Shown here in pieces: positions 1 to 7,430 of a stretch of DNA of 8,079 nt (the first letter of the stretch is position 1; every line of letters begins with the position of its first letter). Source of the stretch: Bacteroidota bacterium (lineage in GTDB: Bacteria; Bacteroidota; Ignavibacteria; UBA10030; UBA8401); NCBI GenBank assembly GCA_023229405.1, contig JALNZH010000169.1, positions 1-8,079 on the forward strand, given 5' to 3'. The notes under the pieces were generated by a model. It did not search any database and was not told where the DNA came from. It worked only from the letters and a program-made list of their open reading frames with translations. Both the position numbers and the translations under genes were made by a program.

Positions 1-96
1 TTCCAGGGAGAGCGTTCGTCAGAAAAGAAAGAATACAAAATAAAGCGTTTCTTAAAAGAAGGAAGGCTCTCTAAAATGCTTAACCTGACAGCATTG

Positions 97-110
97 CCCC
101 TTGGTAGGGG
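97..110. repeat. Short G/C hairpin CCCCT-TGGT-AGGGG
   Basis: A perfect 5-bp stem (97-101 with 106-110) closes a 4-base loop and is followed by an A-rich run (112-118). It sits just before the larger palindrome at 111-201 and may belong to the same repeat-like element. On the minus strand it would be preceded by a T-rich run rather than followed by one, so it is not a convincing terminator in either direction. The role is unknown. Confidence 0.35.
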
Positions 111-201
111 GAGAAAAAGCTCGCTCAATCCTCCTAAATTTCGCTCCCTCCCACATCTTATCCAACACTGTAAGAAATGTAGGGGAGGGCTTACTTTTCT
201 C
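111..201. repeat. Nested palindromic element, possible REP/MITE-like repeat or terminator
   Basis: The inner arms pair GCTCCCTCC-CACAT--CTTA (143-160) with TAAGAAATGTAGGGGAGGGC (171-190) around a 10-base loop, with small bulges. An outer arm pairs GAGAAAA (111-117) with TTTTCTC (195-201). The inner stem ends in GGGAGGGC and is followed by TTACTTTTCT, so it could act as a rho-independent terminator for a gene lying upstream of the window. The long, imperfect, nested symmetry is also what dispersed palindromic repeats look like. Only one copy is in the window, so repetitiveness cannot be shown from this sequence. Confidence 0.45.
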
Positions 202-210
202 AACAACATG

Positions 211-245
211 CCGGTTTCAGTCACGAATTTTCCCGTTTCAGTCGC
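211..245 (+). repeat. Tandem direct repeat GTTTCAGTC x2, 21-base period
   Basis: GTTTCAGTC occurs at 214-222 and again at 235-243. The match extends to CC(G/C)GTTTCAGTC(A/G)C over 14 bases with two mismatches (211-224 and 232-245). The 21-base spacing is two DNA helical turns, which suits a protein binding two sites on one face. The second copy ends about 8 bases before a TTGACT box at 253, so an activator-type arrangement upstream of the DUF1761 gene is possible. The regulatory role is inferred. Confidence 0.3.
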
Positions 246-252
246 TCGGTGC

Positions 253-282
253 TTGACTGTTGCATCTGGTTACGATAGATTG
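253..282 (+). promoter_or_regulatory. Weak candidate promoter for the DUF1761 gene
   Basis: TTGACT (253-258) lies upstream of TAGATT (277-282) with an 18-base gap, or of ATAGAT (275-280) with a 16-base gap. The TAGATTG stretch is also close to, but not identical with, the TAnnTTTG -7 element known in Bacteroidota. It would leave a leader of about 50 bases before the ATG at 339. The match is modest, and an upstream promoter outside the window is equally possible. Confidence 0.25.
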
Positions 283-325
283 CCACAGATTTTATTCTCA
301 AGTACGTTCAACATTCACTAACCAC

Positions 326-332
326 AAGGAGA
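326..332 (+). promoter_or_regulatory. Strong Shine-Dalgarno site (AAGGAGA) of the DUF1761 gene
   Basis: AAGGAG, complementary to the 16S rRNA 3' end, ends 7 bases before the ATG at 339 and fixes that start. It is the only textbook ribosome binding site in the window; the barrel, kinase and regulator genes have none. Confidence 0.7.
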
Positions 333-338
333 AGCATT

Positions 339-758
339 ATGGATATGGGAACAGCATTCAACAGCCTTAACTGGTTCGCGGTCTTTTGCGCCGCGCTTTC
401 ATCGTTCATGCTGGGCGGTGTCTGGTATTCGCCGCTAATGTTCGGCAACGCCTGGATGAAAGTGGCGGGCATGACGGAAGAATCGGTGAAACAAGGAAAC
501 CCTGCAAAGATCTACGGCGGCGCATTCGTGCTTGCGTTAATCGCCTCGATCAATCTGGCGTTGTTCCTTGCGGATCCTAAAACCGATCTCGCTTTCGGCA
601 TTGCCGCTGGAGCAGCAACAGGGATCGGCTGGGTCGCTCCCGCATTCGGTGTGGTGTATCTGTTCGAACAGCGTCCCACGCTGCAGTGGTTCATCAATGG
701 AGCGTATTGGGTCGTTGCATTCATCATCATGGGTGCGATCCTTGGCGGCTGGAGATAG
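339..758 (+). CDS. DUF1761 family four-helix membrane protein
   Basis: A 139-residue integral inner-membrane protein resembling the DUF1761 family, whose function is not established. The N-terminal stretch has the family-like pattern NWFAVFCAALSSFMLGGVWY, then SPLMFGNAW and a short polar loop with MTEE (residues 45-48). Four hydrophobic segments are visible at about 9-30, 58-78, 84-109 and 115-137. Length and topology are normal for the family, and the ORF is intact. The start at 339 follows a strong AAGGAG site. There is no cleavable signal peptide; the first helix is an anchor. The next gene begins 63 bases after the stop on the same strand with no obvious terminator between, so co-transcription is possible. 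No catalytic motif is seen, so no reaction is proposed. Confidence 0.82.
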   Translation: MDMGTAFNSLNWFAVFCAALSSFMLGGVWYSPLMFGNAWMKVAGMTEESVKQGNPAKIYGGAFVLALIASINLALFLADPKTDLAFGIAAGAATGIGWVAPAFGVVYLFEQRPTLQWFINGAYWVVAFIIMGAILGGWR

Positions 759-788
759 TGTACCGTTGCAAATCAGGGTGCATCCAGA

Positions 789-818
789 ATGATCGGAGGC
801 CCCCGCATCGCAGATCAT
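789..818 (+). promoter_or_regulatory. Inverted repeat ATGATC...GATCAT next to the start of the propeller gene
   Basis: ATGATC (789-794) and GATCAT (813-818) are perfect 6-base inverted arms around 18 bases that contain GGAGG (795-799). The right arm ends 3 bases before the ATG at 822. The GGAGG lies 22 bases from that ATG, too far to act as its ribosome binding site unless folding brings it closer. The structure could influence initiation, or it may be chance. The 63-base gap 759-821 shows nothing else. Confidence 0.25.
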
Positions 819-821
819 CCT

Positions 822-1751
822 ATGAAAACAACAATCGCCGTTCTTTTCTTTATTACGTCTGTATTCGGTCAGTCCCAGATCCCGAAAGTATTGAGTAATT
901 ATAAGATCGCCTACAACGTGCTGTTGGATAAAGCGAAGGACGATTACGAGATCTTCGTGATGAATGCAGACGGGAGCGGAAAGAAGAATATCACTAACCG
1001 AGAAGGAGTGGATTGGGTCTACACATCGTTCGGGAAGAGGATCTATTTTGTTTCCGATCGGGATACGACTTACCGTAAATATTTTTTATACGAAATGGAT
1101 GCGGACGGGAACAATGTCCGCCGCATCGGTAAATTTCCTGTAGCTGATTCCTGGCAGGGGGTACGGAAGAATGGAACGGAATTCGTCGTCTCGTCGAACA
1201 AAGAGCAGCGGCGAAATGAATTGTATCTGATCGACCGCAATGGAAATGAGGTTCGCAGACTGACGAACGATACATTGTACGACAACGATCCGATCTTTTC
1301 ACCGGACGGAGAACAGATCGTTTTCCGTTCCAAGCGAGGCACGAAGCATGACGAACTCTGGATCATGCGCACCGATGGATCCAATCTTCACCGTCTTACC
1401 CGATACCCGGAAGAGGATACCACGGCATTCATCCACAGTTATCATGCCGGTCCGCCATTCTGGGAGCCAAACAACAATTTCATTTCATACATCTCCAACC
1501 AGCAGGGACGCTCAAGCATTTTTCTGATCGCACCCGATGGATCCGGGGGACGCCGCTTTACCGCCGACACAACGATGAATGAAGGATGGCACAGTTGGTC
1601 TCACGACGGATTATATCTGGCTGTAGAATGTTCCGACCGCGAGAACAAAAAATTCAGCATTTTTCTCTTTAACAATAAGGGAAAAATGGTGAAACAATTA
1701 ACCAATGAGCATCAGTTTGAACAAGGACCGGTCTTTGTCCGCGTTCCGTGA
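822..1751 (+). CDS. Exported six-bladed TolB-like beta-propeller (PD40/WD40-like) protein
   Basis: A 309-residue protein with a signal peptide (residues 1-16, MKTTIAVLFFITSVFG, probable cut before Gln17), so the mature form is likely periplasmic or exported. The body is six beta-propeller repeats, each with a core like (I/L)(F/Y/W)xMxxDGxxxxRLT. The Asp-Gly positions or their equivalents fall at 50, 95, 140, 185, 239 and 286, a near-regular 45-residue period, which gives one six-bladed propeller as in the TolB C-terminal domain. SPDGEQIVF (160-168) is a typical PD40 piece. The TolB N-terminal domain is absent, so this is not TolB itself; it is probably a binding or scaffolding protein with unknown partner. 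An in-frame ATG at 789 would add 11 residues before the signal peptide. I chose 822 because the Lys-then-hydrophobic signal sequence starts there, though neither start has a good Shine-Dalgarno site. It lies 99 bases before the barrel gene. Confidence 0.82.
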   Translation: MKTTIAVLFFITSVFGQSQIPKVLSNYKIAYNVLLDKAKDDYEIFVMNADGSGKKNITNREGVDWVYTSFGKRIYFVSDRDTTYRKYFLYEMDADGNNVRRIGKFPVADSWQGVRKNGTEFVVSSNKEQRRNELYLIDRNGNEVRRLTNDTLYDNDPIFSPDGEQIVFRSKRGTKHDELWIMRTDGSNLHRLTRYPEEDTTAFIHSYHAGPPFWEPNNNFISYISNQQGRSSIFLIAPDGSGGRRFTADTTMNEGWHSWSHDGLYLAVECSDRENKKFSIFLFNNKGKMVKQLTNEHQFEQGPVFVRVP

Positions 1752-1780
1752 CAATCCGTTGACAATTGTTCTAAAACAAT
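1750..1780 (+). promoter_or_regulatory. Possible promoter/operator upstream of the barrel-sensor-regulator genes
   Basis: GACAAT occurs at 1750-1755 and 1761-1766, 11 bases apart (one helical turn). The second copy is part of a TTGACA -35-like box (1759-1764). ATTGTT (1765-1770) and AACAAT (1775-1780) form a perfect inverted repeat around CTAA, and ACAATTGT (1762-1769) is itself palindromic. No good -10 box sits 17 bases after TTGACA. TTGCGT (1791-1796) with TAATTA (1815-1820) at 18 bases is an alternative promoter. The hairpin has no T-tract, so it reads better as an operator than as a terminator. The rest of the gap 1781-1850 holds nothing else I can name. Confidence 0.35.
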
Positions 1781-1850
1781 CCGCATCCTCTTGCGTTTCC
1801 ATCCCATATTGGCGTAATTAGAACGCATTATTCACCAGCCGAATATTTTT

Positions 1851-4298
1851 ATGAATACCCTCTTTACACTCTGTTCCTTTGCCGTGCTCTGTACAATGCT
1901 TTCAGCTCAGCCGAAATCCTTAAAAGCTGTGCGGACAACCTCCGCACCAATCATCGATGGAAATGGAAACGATGCCGTATGGCAATCGGCGAATTCCGCG
2001 TCGGACTTCGTTCAACGTGAGCCGGTGGACAATGCGGCGGAATCGGAACGGACAGAGTTTAAAATCCTGTACGATGACAACAACATCTATGTCTATGCTA
2101 TGATGTACGATTCTCATCCCGACAGCATCGTTTCCCGTCTTGCCCGGCGTGATGATATTCCCGAATCCGATTGGTTCGGGCTCGGTTTTGACAGTTATTA
2201 TGATCGGCAGACTGCCTTTGTATTTATTGTTCTTGCCTCAGGGTCTAAATCAGACAATCTTACATATAATGACGGGCAGGACGAAGATTATTCATGGGAT
2301 CCTATCTGGGAATCGGAAACGAGGATCCTTCCAAACGGCTGGAGTACGGAATGGAAAATTCCTCTATCCCAAATCCGGTTCACTGAAGGGAACGAACTGT
2401 GGGGTGTGAATGCTGCGCGAAGAATTTCCCGCAAACAGGAAGAGACAAACTGGAATTTGATGAGCAAACAACAGGACGGAGTGGTGTCGCAATTTGGAAC
2501 CATGACTGGAGTATCGAACATTTCATTTTCGAATGCAATGGAAGTGCTGCCGTATGCCGTCGGATCGTCCGAACATTATCCACAAACAAGAGATCGGGTA
2601 AAAGTTGAAGCGCTGCGTCCAAGCGCTGGAGTGGATATTAAATACGGCGTATCGTCCAATTTCACACTAGATGCAACATTCAATCCGGATTTTGCACAAG
2701 TCGAAGCGGATCCAGCAGTGTTGAACCTGACGTCGTTCGAAACATTTTATCCTGAAAAGCGCCCGTTCTTTATTGAAGGGACTCAGATCATTCGCTTTGT
2801 AACATTTGGCGGTGATTATGGTCCGGGATTATTCTATTCACGCAGAATTGGCAGGCCGATCTCCGTTCATCCTCCAGAAAAAAAATCGTTGATTACGGAC
2901 GAAGCGCGCACGGCAACGATTCTAGGAGCGGCAAAGTTTTCCGGAAAAACCGAGAGCGGGACATCTATTGGTGTATTAACGGCTATAACAGATGAAGAAG
3001 AGTTTTCATACCGCGATTCTCTCGGCAGGGAAAAATCACTTCGTGCTGAACCGAGTGCGTCATATAATCTCTTCAGGATGAAACAGGATTTTTGGGGAAA
3101 TTCAAACATCGGTGCAATTGTTACCGGGACATCCCGCACAGGAAGAATGCCGGCTTATACCATGGGAACGGACTGGGATGTGAAACTTGACAGCAGCAAA
3201 TACCGGTTGAACGGTTTTCTTGCCGTGTCACACGGAACGACATTTATTAACAAACACTTCATCGTACTTTCTCAACCGTATATGCAGCAGGGTTCCGCTG
3301 GAAAATTAAATTTTGCCCGAGTGAGTGGAGAGTGGACATACGGCGGCGGTTTCGATTTTACATCGAAGAAATATTATATCAATGATATTGGATTTTTCCG
3401 TTCGCCGAACGATTATGGTGTGGGAGTCAACGGCGGATACCGCAATTTTACGCCGGGCGATCTGTTCCGTTCATATAATTTTGGTGGCAACGTCCATTGG
3501 CGGTGGAATTACGATAAGATGACTCTCTTCCGGGAAATCAGCACTAATGCGTTCGGTCAATTTTTGAATTATTGGTCCGTCAGTGGCAACGCTTCCTATT
3601 CGCTGGGTGGACAGGACCCGTATGAACCGCGCGGATATGGAGTGTATAACATTCCTTCGAGTTTCTTTCTTCGCGGCGAGATTGAAAGCGACAACAGGAA
3701 GGCGATTATTGTGAATGCAGAATATAATTATCGCACCTATGCAAATAACGGATTCGCTTCAAATGCGGCAGGTGCCGTCACTCTTCGTCCGACCAGCGCT
3801 ATGGAATATCAGCTTTCTCTTGGCTATGCAATGGAGCGGGATTTGGACCGGTTTGTAAGAGATACGCTCGTGTCGAGTATTGCATTCTCTCCGGTGGCGT
3901 TATATGGTCGCAGAAACGTTGATGGAATAGATTTTACTGTGCGAAGTTCTGTTCTATTCACGCACGATCTGTCGTTGCAAATTTACAATCAGTTCTATTG
4001 GGAAAAAAGAAATTTTGACACTTCCTCGTATGCGATTCTGAATCCATACAGAAATCTGATTCAGAGCACGTATAACCATGTAGAAGGATTGAACAGAACC
4101 TCCCTACAAACGAATGTGGTGCTTCGATGGGAATATCGGGAGGGGAGTACGTTCTATTTTGTTTGGTCGCACGGACGTTCATTCTTCCAAAACGGCGGAT
4201 ATGAAACAGGGCTGGGGACGAATATTGACAATACATTTCTGCATTCGTCCCCTGATAACGCATATGTTGTGAAGGTGAGTTACTGGATGAGTTTGTAA
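1851..4298 (+). CDS. Outer-membrane DUF5916 protein with N-terminal CBM9-like domain
   Basis: An 815-residue exported protein. Residues 1-19 form a signal peptide ending LSA, cut before Gln20. Residues about 32-225 look like a CBM9-type (DOMON-like) beta-sandwich: PIIDGNGNDAVW (33-44), the Tyr-rich strand LYDDNNIYVYAMMYD, WSTEWKIPLSQIRF (164-177), and WGVNAARR (184-191). Residues about 235-815 match the DUF5916 pattern. Its hallmarks are DATFNPDFAQVEAD (274-287), FYPEKRPFFIEG (299-310) and LFYSRRIGR (327-335), followed by alternating aromatic strands expected of a beta-barrel, ending in VVKVSYWMSL. The length is usual for the family. The barrel location and glycan-type ligand are inferred from family resemblance; no enzymatic residues are recognised. 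The start has no Shine-Dalgarno site but an A/T-rich leader (AATATTTTT) abutting the ATG, and the signal peptide begins at once. The kinase gene follows after 24 bases, implying one transcript. Confidence 0.85.
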   Translation: MNTLFTLCSFAVLCTMLSAQPKSLKAVRTTSAPIIDGNGNDAVWQSANSASDFVQREPVDNAAESERTEFKILYDDNNIYVYAMMYDSHPDSIVSRLARRDDIPESDWFGLGFDSYYDRQTAFVFIVLASGSKSDNLTYNDGQDEDYSWDPIWESETRILPNGWSTEWKIPLSQIRFTEGNELWGVNAARRISRKQEETNWNLMSKQQDGVVSQFGTMTGVSNISFSNAMEVLPYAVGSSEHYPQTRDRVKVEALRPSAGVDIKYGVSSNFTLDATFNPDFAQVEADPAVLNLTSFETFYPEKRPFFIEGTQIIRFVTFGGDYGPGLFYSRRIGRPISVHPPEKKSLITDEARTATILGAAKFSGKTESGTSIGVLTAITDEEEFSYRDSLGREKSLRAEPSASYNLFRMKQDFWGNSNIGAIVTGTSRTGRMPAYTMGTDWDVKLDSSKYRLNGFLAVSHGTTFINKHFIVLSQPYMQQGSAGKLNFARVSGEWTYGGGFDFTSKKYYINDIGFFRSPNDYGVGVNGGYRNFTPGDLFRSYNFGGNVHWRWNYDKMTLFREISTNAFGQFLNYWSVSGNASYSLGGQDPYEPRGYGVYNIPSSFFLRGEIESDNRKAIIVNAEYNYRTYANNGFASNAAGAVTLRPTSAMEYQLSLGYAMERDLDRFVRDTLVSSIAFSPVALYGRRNVDGIDFTVRSSVLFTHDLSLQIYNQFYWEKRNFDTSSYAILNPYRNLIQSTYNHVEGLNRTSLQTNVVLRWEYREGSTFYFVWSHGRSFFQNGGYETGLGTNIDNTFLHSSPDNAYVVKVSYWMSL

Positions 4299-4322
4299 AC
4301 GAACGCTTGTGTTTCAATATCA

Positions 4323-7300
4323 ATGAGACAAACCCTCTTTCTTTTTATCGTTTCGATCATCTTGCCGGCATCATGCATCAGCGCGGAACAGGATCTCGTT
4401 CCGAGATTCTTTGAACAAATCACAACACGGAATGGACTCGTCTCGAACACGGTCGCTCATATCGTCAAAGATGCCAAAGGATTCCTGTGGATCTGTACGA
4501 ACAATGGTATCCAGCGGTATGATGGATTGTCATTCCAGAAGTTCAGCATCAACCGTGCGGACAGCGCATCGCTCCCCGGCAGCAATTACTCCTTCGGTTT
4601 CGTTCTCGATACATTTCGGATCCTCTTCTTCGAATTTTCGGGAACGATCGCTTCGTATGATTACCGCACGGGAACTCTCACCAACTTTTCACGCTCTGCC
4701 GGGATCGATTCAATCAACGCGATCAGTGCGTTCCGCGACAGCAGGAATTCGATCTGGATCGCAACAACCGATGGACTACTGAAGTTCGACAGCACAGGAC
4801 AATTTCTTAGGCATGTTCAGATCGTTTCATCACTCCCTCAGGAACGGTCCGACAATATTGTCAACAGTATTCGGGAGGATGCGTACGGCAAATTGTGGCT
4901 GGCGATGTACGGCAAAGGGATCTTTCTCTTCGATCCTGTTGCCGAACGATTCTCCGCGCCGATGAAACGTTCTCTGTATAATATTCAAATCCACGATCTG
5001 ATCTTTTCTTCCGATAAAAGAACGGTATGGGCAGCTTCGGGAGGGAAAGGAATTCTGAAGATCGACCCAAAGACTTTTCACATAACATATGTTTCACACT
5101 CCCTGCCGCAATCGCTTTCATCGCTGCAGTCTGTGCCATCGATCCATCTCTATCGAGATTCGATCCTGTGGATCGGAACAGTGAATGGATTGATCGAATA
5201 TTCCTTGGCGGATCGCCGCGCTGAACTTCATCAGAACAATTCGGAGAATGCGTCGACCATTTCCAACAACACCATCGTGTGCATTGCCGGATTTGACGAC
5301 GGATTGCTGTGGTTTGGAACCCAAAAAGGGTTGAACAAACTTTCTGTTCGTCCGCCGAGATTTAGCACGATCACCCGCGATCCCTCACGAAAGAACCCTC
5401 TTCCCACGAACTCGATCAATTCGCTGTGGATGGACGATCAGGGGAACACCTGGTACAACTCAACAAAAGGGATTGCTATCCGTTCCCGCGGAAACAGTGG
5501 AATGTTTCACTATCCGCTTTCTGCTTTGCATGATGTGAGTGTTGTGGATATTCATTTGGATGCTGATCGCAATCTTTGGATCGGTACGTGGGGAGAAGGC
5601 TTGTTCCGCACCCGTGTTCCGAAAGAATTCAGTCCGGGTGACAGGCTCGTCTTTGATCATCTCGCATCATCGGAGCAGACTGATCCGATGCATTCGAATT
5701 TCACCCGTTCGATTGTTGCGGACCAGGATGGAAACATTCTCATTTCCACATGGGGGGGAGGGATCAGCATTGTTCCGAACGATCAGCGGAATGCCCGCTC
5801 TCCGCAATTTCGATCGATTCGCAAGGACACCATTTCAGGACTGTGTTCGGACTATATCGGCGTGATCTGCGAGGATAGCGCCGGGTATTTTTGGATCGCC
5901 ACCGGGAATGGATTACAGCGGTGGGACCGAAAGAACAATCGCTTTACCACATTTAGAGTGGATACGGTGAACAAAGAAAACAAACTAAATAATCCGACCT
6001 ACATCGTCCGGGGTGTGGGGAATTCGCTCTGGGTCGGAACCTGGTTCGGCATCGTGAACATTCAATTCTCAACCGACGGTAGACCGATTCTTCGCAAACA
6101 GATCGTCGATCCGCGTTTCTTTGCGTACCAATTGATCGTTGATAATGAAAACAATCTCTGGTTCGGCACGTCGCAATCATTGCTGCATCAGTTCGATCCT
6201 CACAAGAGCGAATTGCGGACATATGACCTCTCGCATGAAATGAACGGCTACGAATTCAGTTTTGGCGATGCATTCAAGGACAATTCCGGAAAACTGTATT
6301 TCACTGGATCGGATGGTGTGCTGACTTTTGATCCTGTTCAGTTTCATACACAGGGTATCGTCCCTCGGGTGTATCTTACCTCCATTGCGGTTGAAGGGTT
6401 GCCGTTTCAACCTTCCGTCGATGTTTCGGAACTTCACAGGATCGATCTTCCGTACGATCAGAACGATCTTACCATAAATTTTGCCGCGCTGCATTTTGAA
6501 CGGCCGGATGGGATCCGCTATGAATATATTCTCGAAGGTGCCAGCGGCGGATGGATCTCGATAGTGAACCGTACGGCAGTTTCGTTTGCCAATCTGTCTC
6601 CGGGTGAATATCGTTTCCGCGTACGAGCGACGAACGACGACCGTTCGTGGACCGTTGAAGCACATCTTCTGTCCATCAATATCTCCCCGCCGTTCTGGGA
6701 AACATTTCTCTTCCGGTCTGCCGTAGTGCTTGGGATGTTCTTCACAGTTTTTCTGCTCGTCCGACGTCGGTTCGCTGCATTGAAGCTCGAACAGCAGCGG
6801 CAGCAGCAATTCTCAAAACTCCTCATCGATTCACAGGAATCAGAACGGAAACGGATCGCATCGGAACTGCATGACGGCATCGGTCAAAATATGCTGATCA
6901 TCAGCAATATGCTTCAGATGCTCCTTGCCGCCAAACGGAAAACAAGGGACGATATAACGGCGGCAATGGAATTGACGAAGGAGACCGTGCGAGAGATCAG
7001 AATGATCTCTTCCAATCTCCATCCGCATCAGCTGGAACGGCTCGGATTGAAACGGGCCTTACAATCGATGGTTGAAACGGCAGCAAAGGCGACAACGATC
7101 CAGTTCAGTATTGCCGTTCAGGATGGAGTGAATTTGCGTGATGCCCAGGAAGAGATCCATGTATACAGGATCGTTCAGGAGATCGTGAATAATATCGTGA
7201 AACATTCCGGGGCTACTTCGGCCGATATTGCTATCACAGCGGTAAATTCACACATTCATATCACGGCGCGCGACAACGGTAAAGGATTCGACTTCCGGGA

Positions 7301-7430
7301 TGGTACATCAGAAGGACTCGGAATGACCAGTCTAAAGGAACGGACCCGCGTGCTGAACGGAACGATCCAGATCCGGTCATCAGCCGGAACAGGAACAGAT
7401 ATCACTGTAACGATACCGCTCAATGGCTAA
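4323..7430 (+). CDS. Double-propeller (Reg_prop/Y_Y_Y) sensor histidine kinase, HisKA_3 type
   Basis: A 1035-residue membrane sensor kinase. A signal sequence (1-21, ending ISA) exports a large periplasmic sensor. I count 14 Reg_prop blades, with the key aromatic or equivalent at 56, 102, 145, 192, 236, 283, 330, 377, 419, 473, 524, 570, 613 and 659, which makes two seven-bladed propellers. A Y_Y_Y immunoglobulin-like domain follows (about 708-787), then one membrane helix (795-813), a Gln-rich coiled coil (820-840), and a HisKA_3 dimerisation domain. His850 lies in ELHDGIGQ, and Asp851...Gln855 gives the DxxxQ pattern tied to phosphatase activity in NarX-like kinases. The HATPase_c domain shows QEIVNNIVKH (952-961), DNGKGFD (984-990) and GLGMTSLKER (998-1007). 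Unlike hybrid HTCS regulators, it lacks fused receiver and AraC domains; those roles fall to the next gene, which it overlaps by 8 bases. The ligand is unknown. All catalytic motifs are intact. Confidence 0.93.
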   Translation: MRQTLFLFIVSIILPASCISAEQDLVPRFFEQITTRNGLVSNTVAHIVKDAKGFLWICTNNGIQRYDGLSFQKFSINRADSASLPGSNYSFGFVLDTFRILFFEFSGTIASYDYRTGTLTNFSRSAGIDSINAISAFRDSRNSIWIATTDGLLKFDSTGQFLRHVQIVSSLPQERSDNIVNSIREDAYGKLWLAMYGKGIFLFDPVAERFSAPMKRSLYNIQIHDLIFSSDKRTVWAASGGKGILKIDPKTFHITYVSHSLPQSLSSLQSVPSIHLYRDSILWIGTVNGLIEYSLADRRAELHQNNSENASTISNNTIVCIAGFDDGLLWFGTQKGLNKLSVRPPRFSTITRDPSRKNPLPTNSINSLWMDDQGNTWYNSTKGIAIRSRGNSGMFHYPLSALHDVSVVDIHLDADRNLWIGTWGEGLFRTRVPKEFSPGDRLVFDHLASSEQTDPMHSNFTRSIVADQDGNILISTWGGGISIVPNDQRNARSPQFRSIRKDTISGLCSDYIGVICEDSAGYFWIATGNGLQRWDRKNNRFTTFRVDTVNKENKLNNPTYIVRGVGNSLWVGTWFGIVNIQFSTDGRPILRKQIVDPRFFAYQLIVDNENNLWFGTSQSLLHQFDPHKSELRTYDLSHEMNGYEFSFGDAFKDNSGKLYFTGSDGVLTFDPVQFHTQGIVPRVYLTSIAVEGLPFQPSVDVSELHRIDLPYDQNDLTINFAALHFERPDGIRYEYILEGASGGWISIVNRTAVSFANLSPGEYRFRVRATNDDRSWTVEAHLLSINISPPFWETFLFRSAVVLGMFFTVFLLVRRRFAALKLEQQRQQQFSKLLIDSQESERKRIASELHDGIGQNMLIISNMLQMLLAAKRKTRDDITAAMELTKETVREIRMISSNLHPHQLERLGLKRALQSMVETAAKATTIQFSIAVQDGVNLRDAQEEIHVYRIVQEIVNNIVKHSGATSADIAITAVNSHIHITARDNGKGFDFRDGTSEGLGMTSLKERTRVLNGTIQIRSSAGTGTDITVTIPLNG
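7423..7430 (+). other. 8-base stop/start overlap coupling kinase and regulator
   Basis: ATGGCTAA contains the start codon of the regulator (7423-7425) and the TAA stop of the kinase (7428-7430) in another frame. The regulator has no Shine-Dalgarno site upstream (GATACCGCTCA), so its translation probably depends on ribosomes finishing the kinase. This would keep the pair in a set ratio. Confidence 0.75.

Noticed and set aside
1..72. Crossing complementarity TTCC/GGAA and GAGAGC/GCTCTC suggesting a pseudoknot
   Set aside because: The arms are only 4 and 6 bases, more than 50 bases apart, in an A-rich stretch. This is easily expected by chance.
76..321. 81-codon open frame on the + strand in the opening region
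   Set aside because: It runs through both hairpins, shows no recognisable family pattern or ribosome binding site, and ends just before the strong Shine-Dalgarno of the DUF1761 gene. It looks like chance.
2878..2885. Run of eight A in the barrel gene as a frameshift or phase-variation site
   Set aside because: The -1 frame stays open for many codons with no recognisable product, no stimulating structure is obvious, and A-runs are common in Glu-Lys-Lys codons.
3958..4323. 121-codon minus-strand open frame over the end of the barrel gene
   Set aside because: It is a shadow of the barrel coding sequence without a recognised domain or a separate promoter.
6177..6809. 210-codon open frame on the minus strand
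   Set aside because: It is antisense to the sensor and membrane part of the kinase, whose motifs are unmistakable. The antisense translation is rich in Arg and Cys and has no domain.
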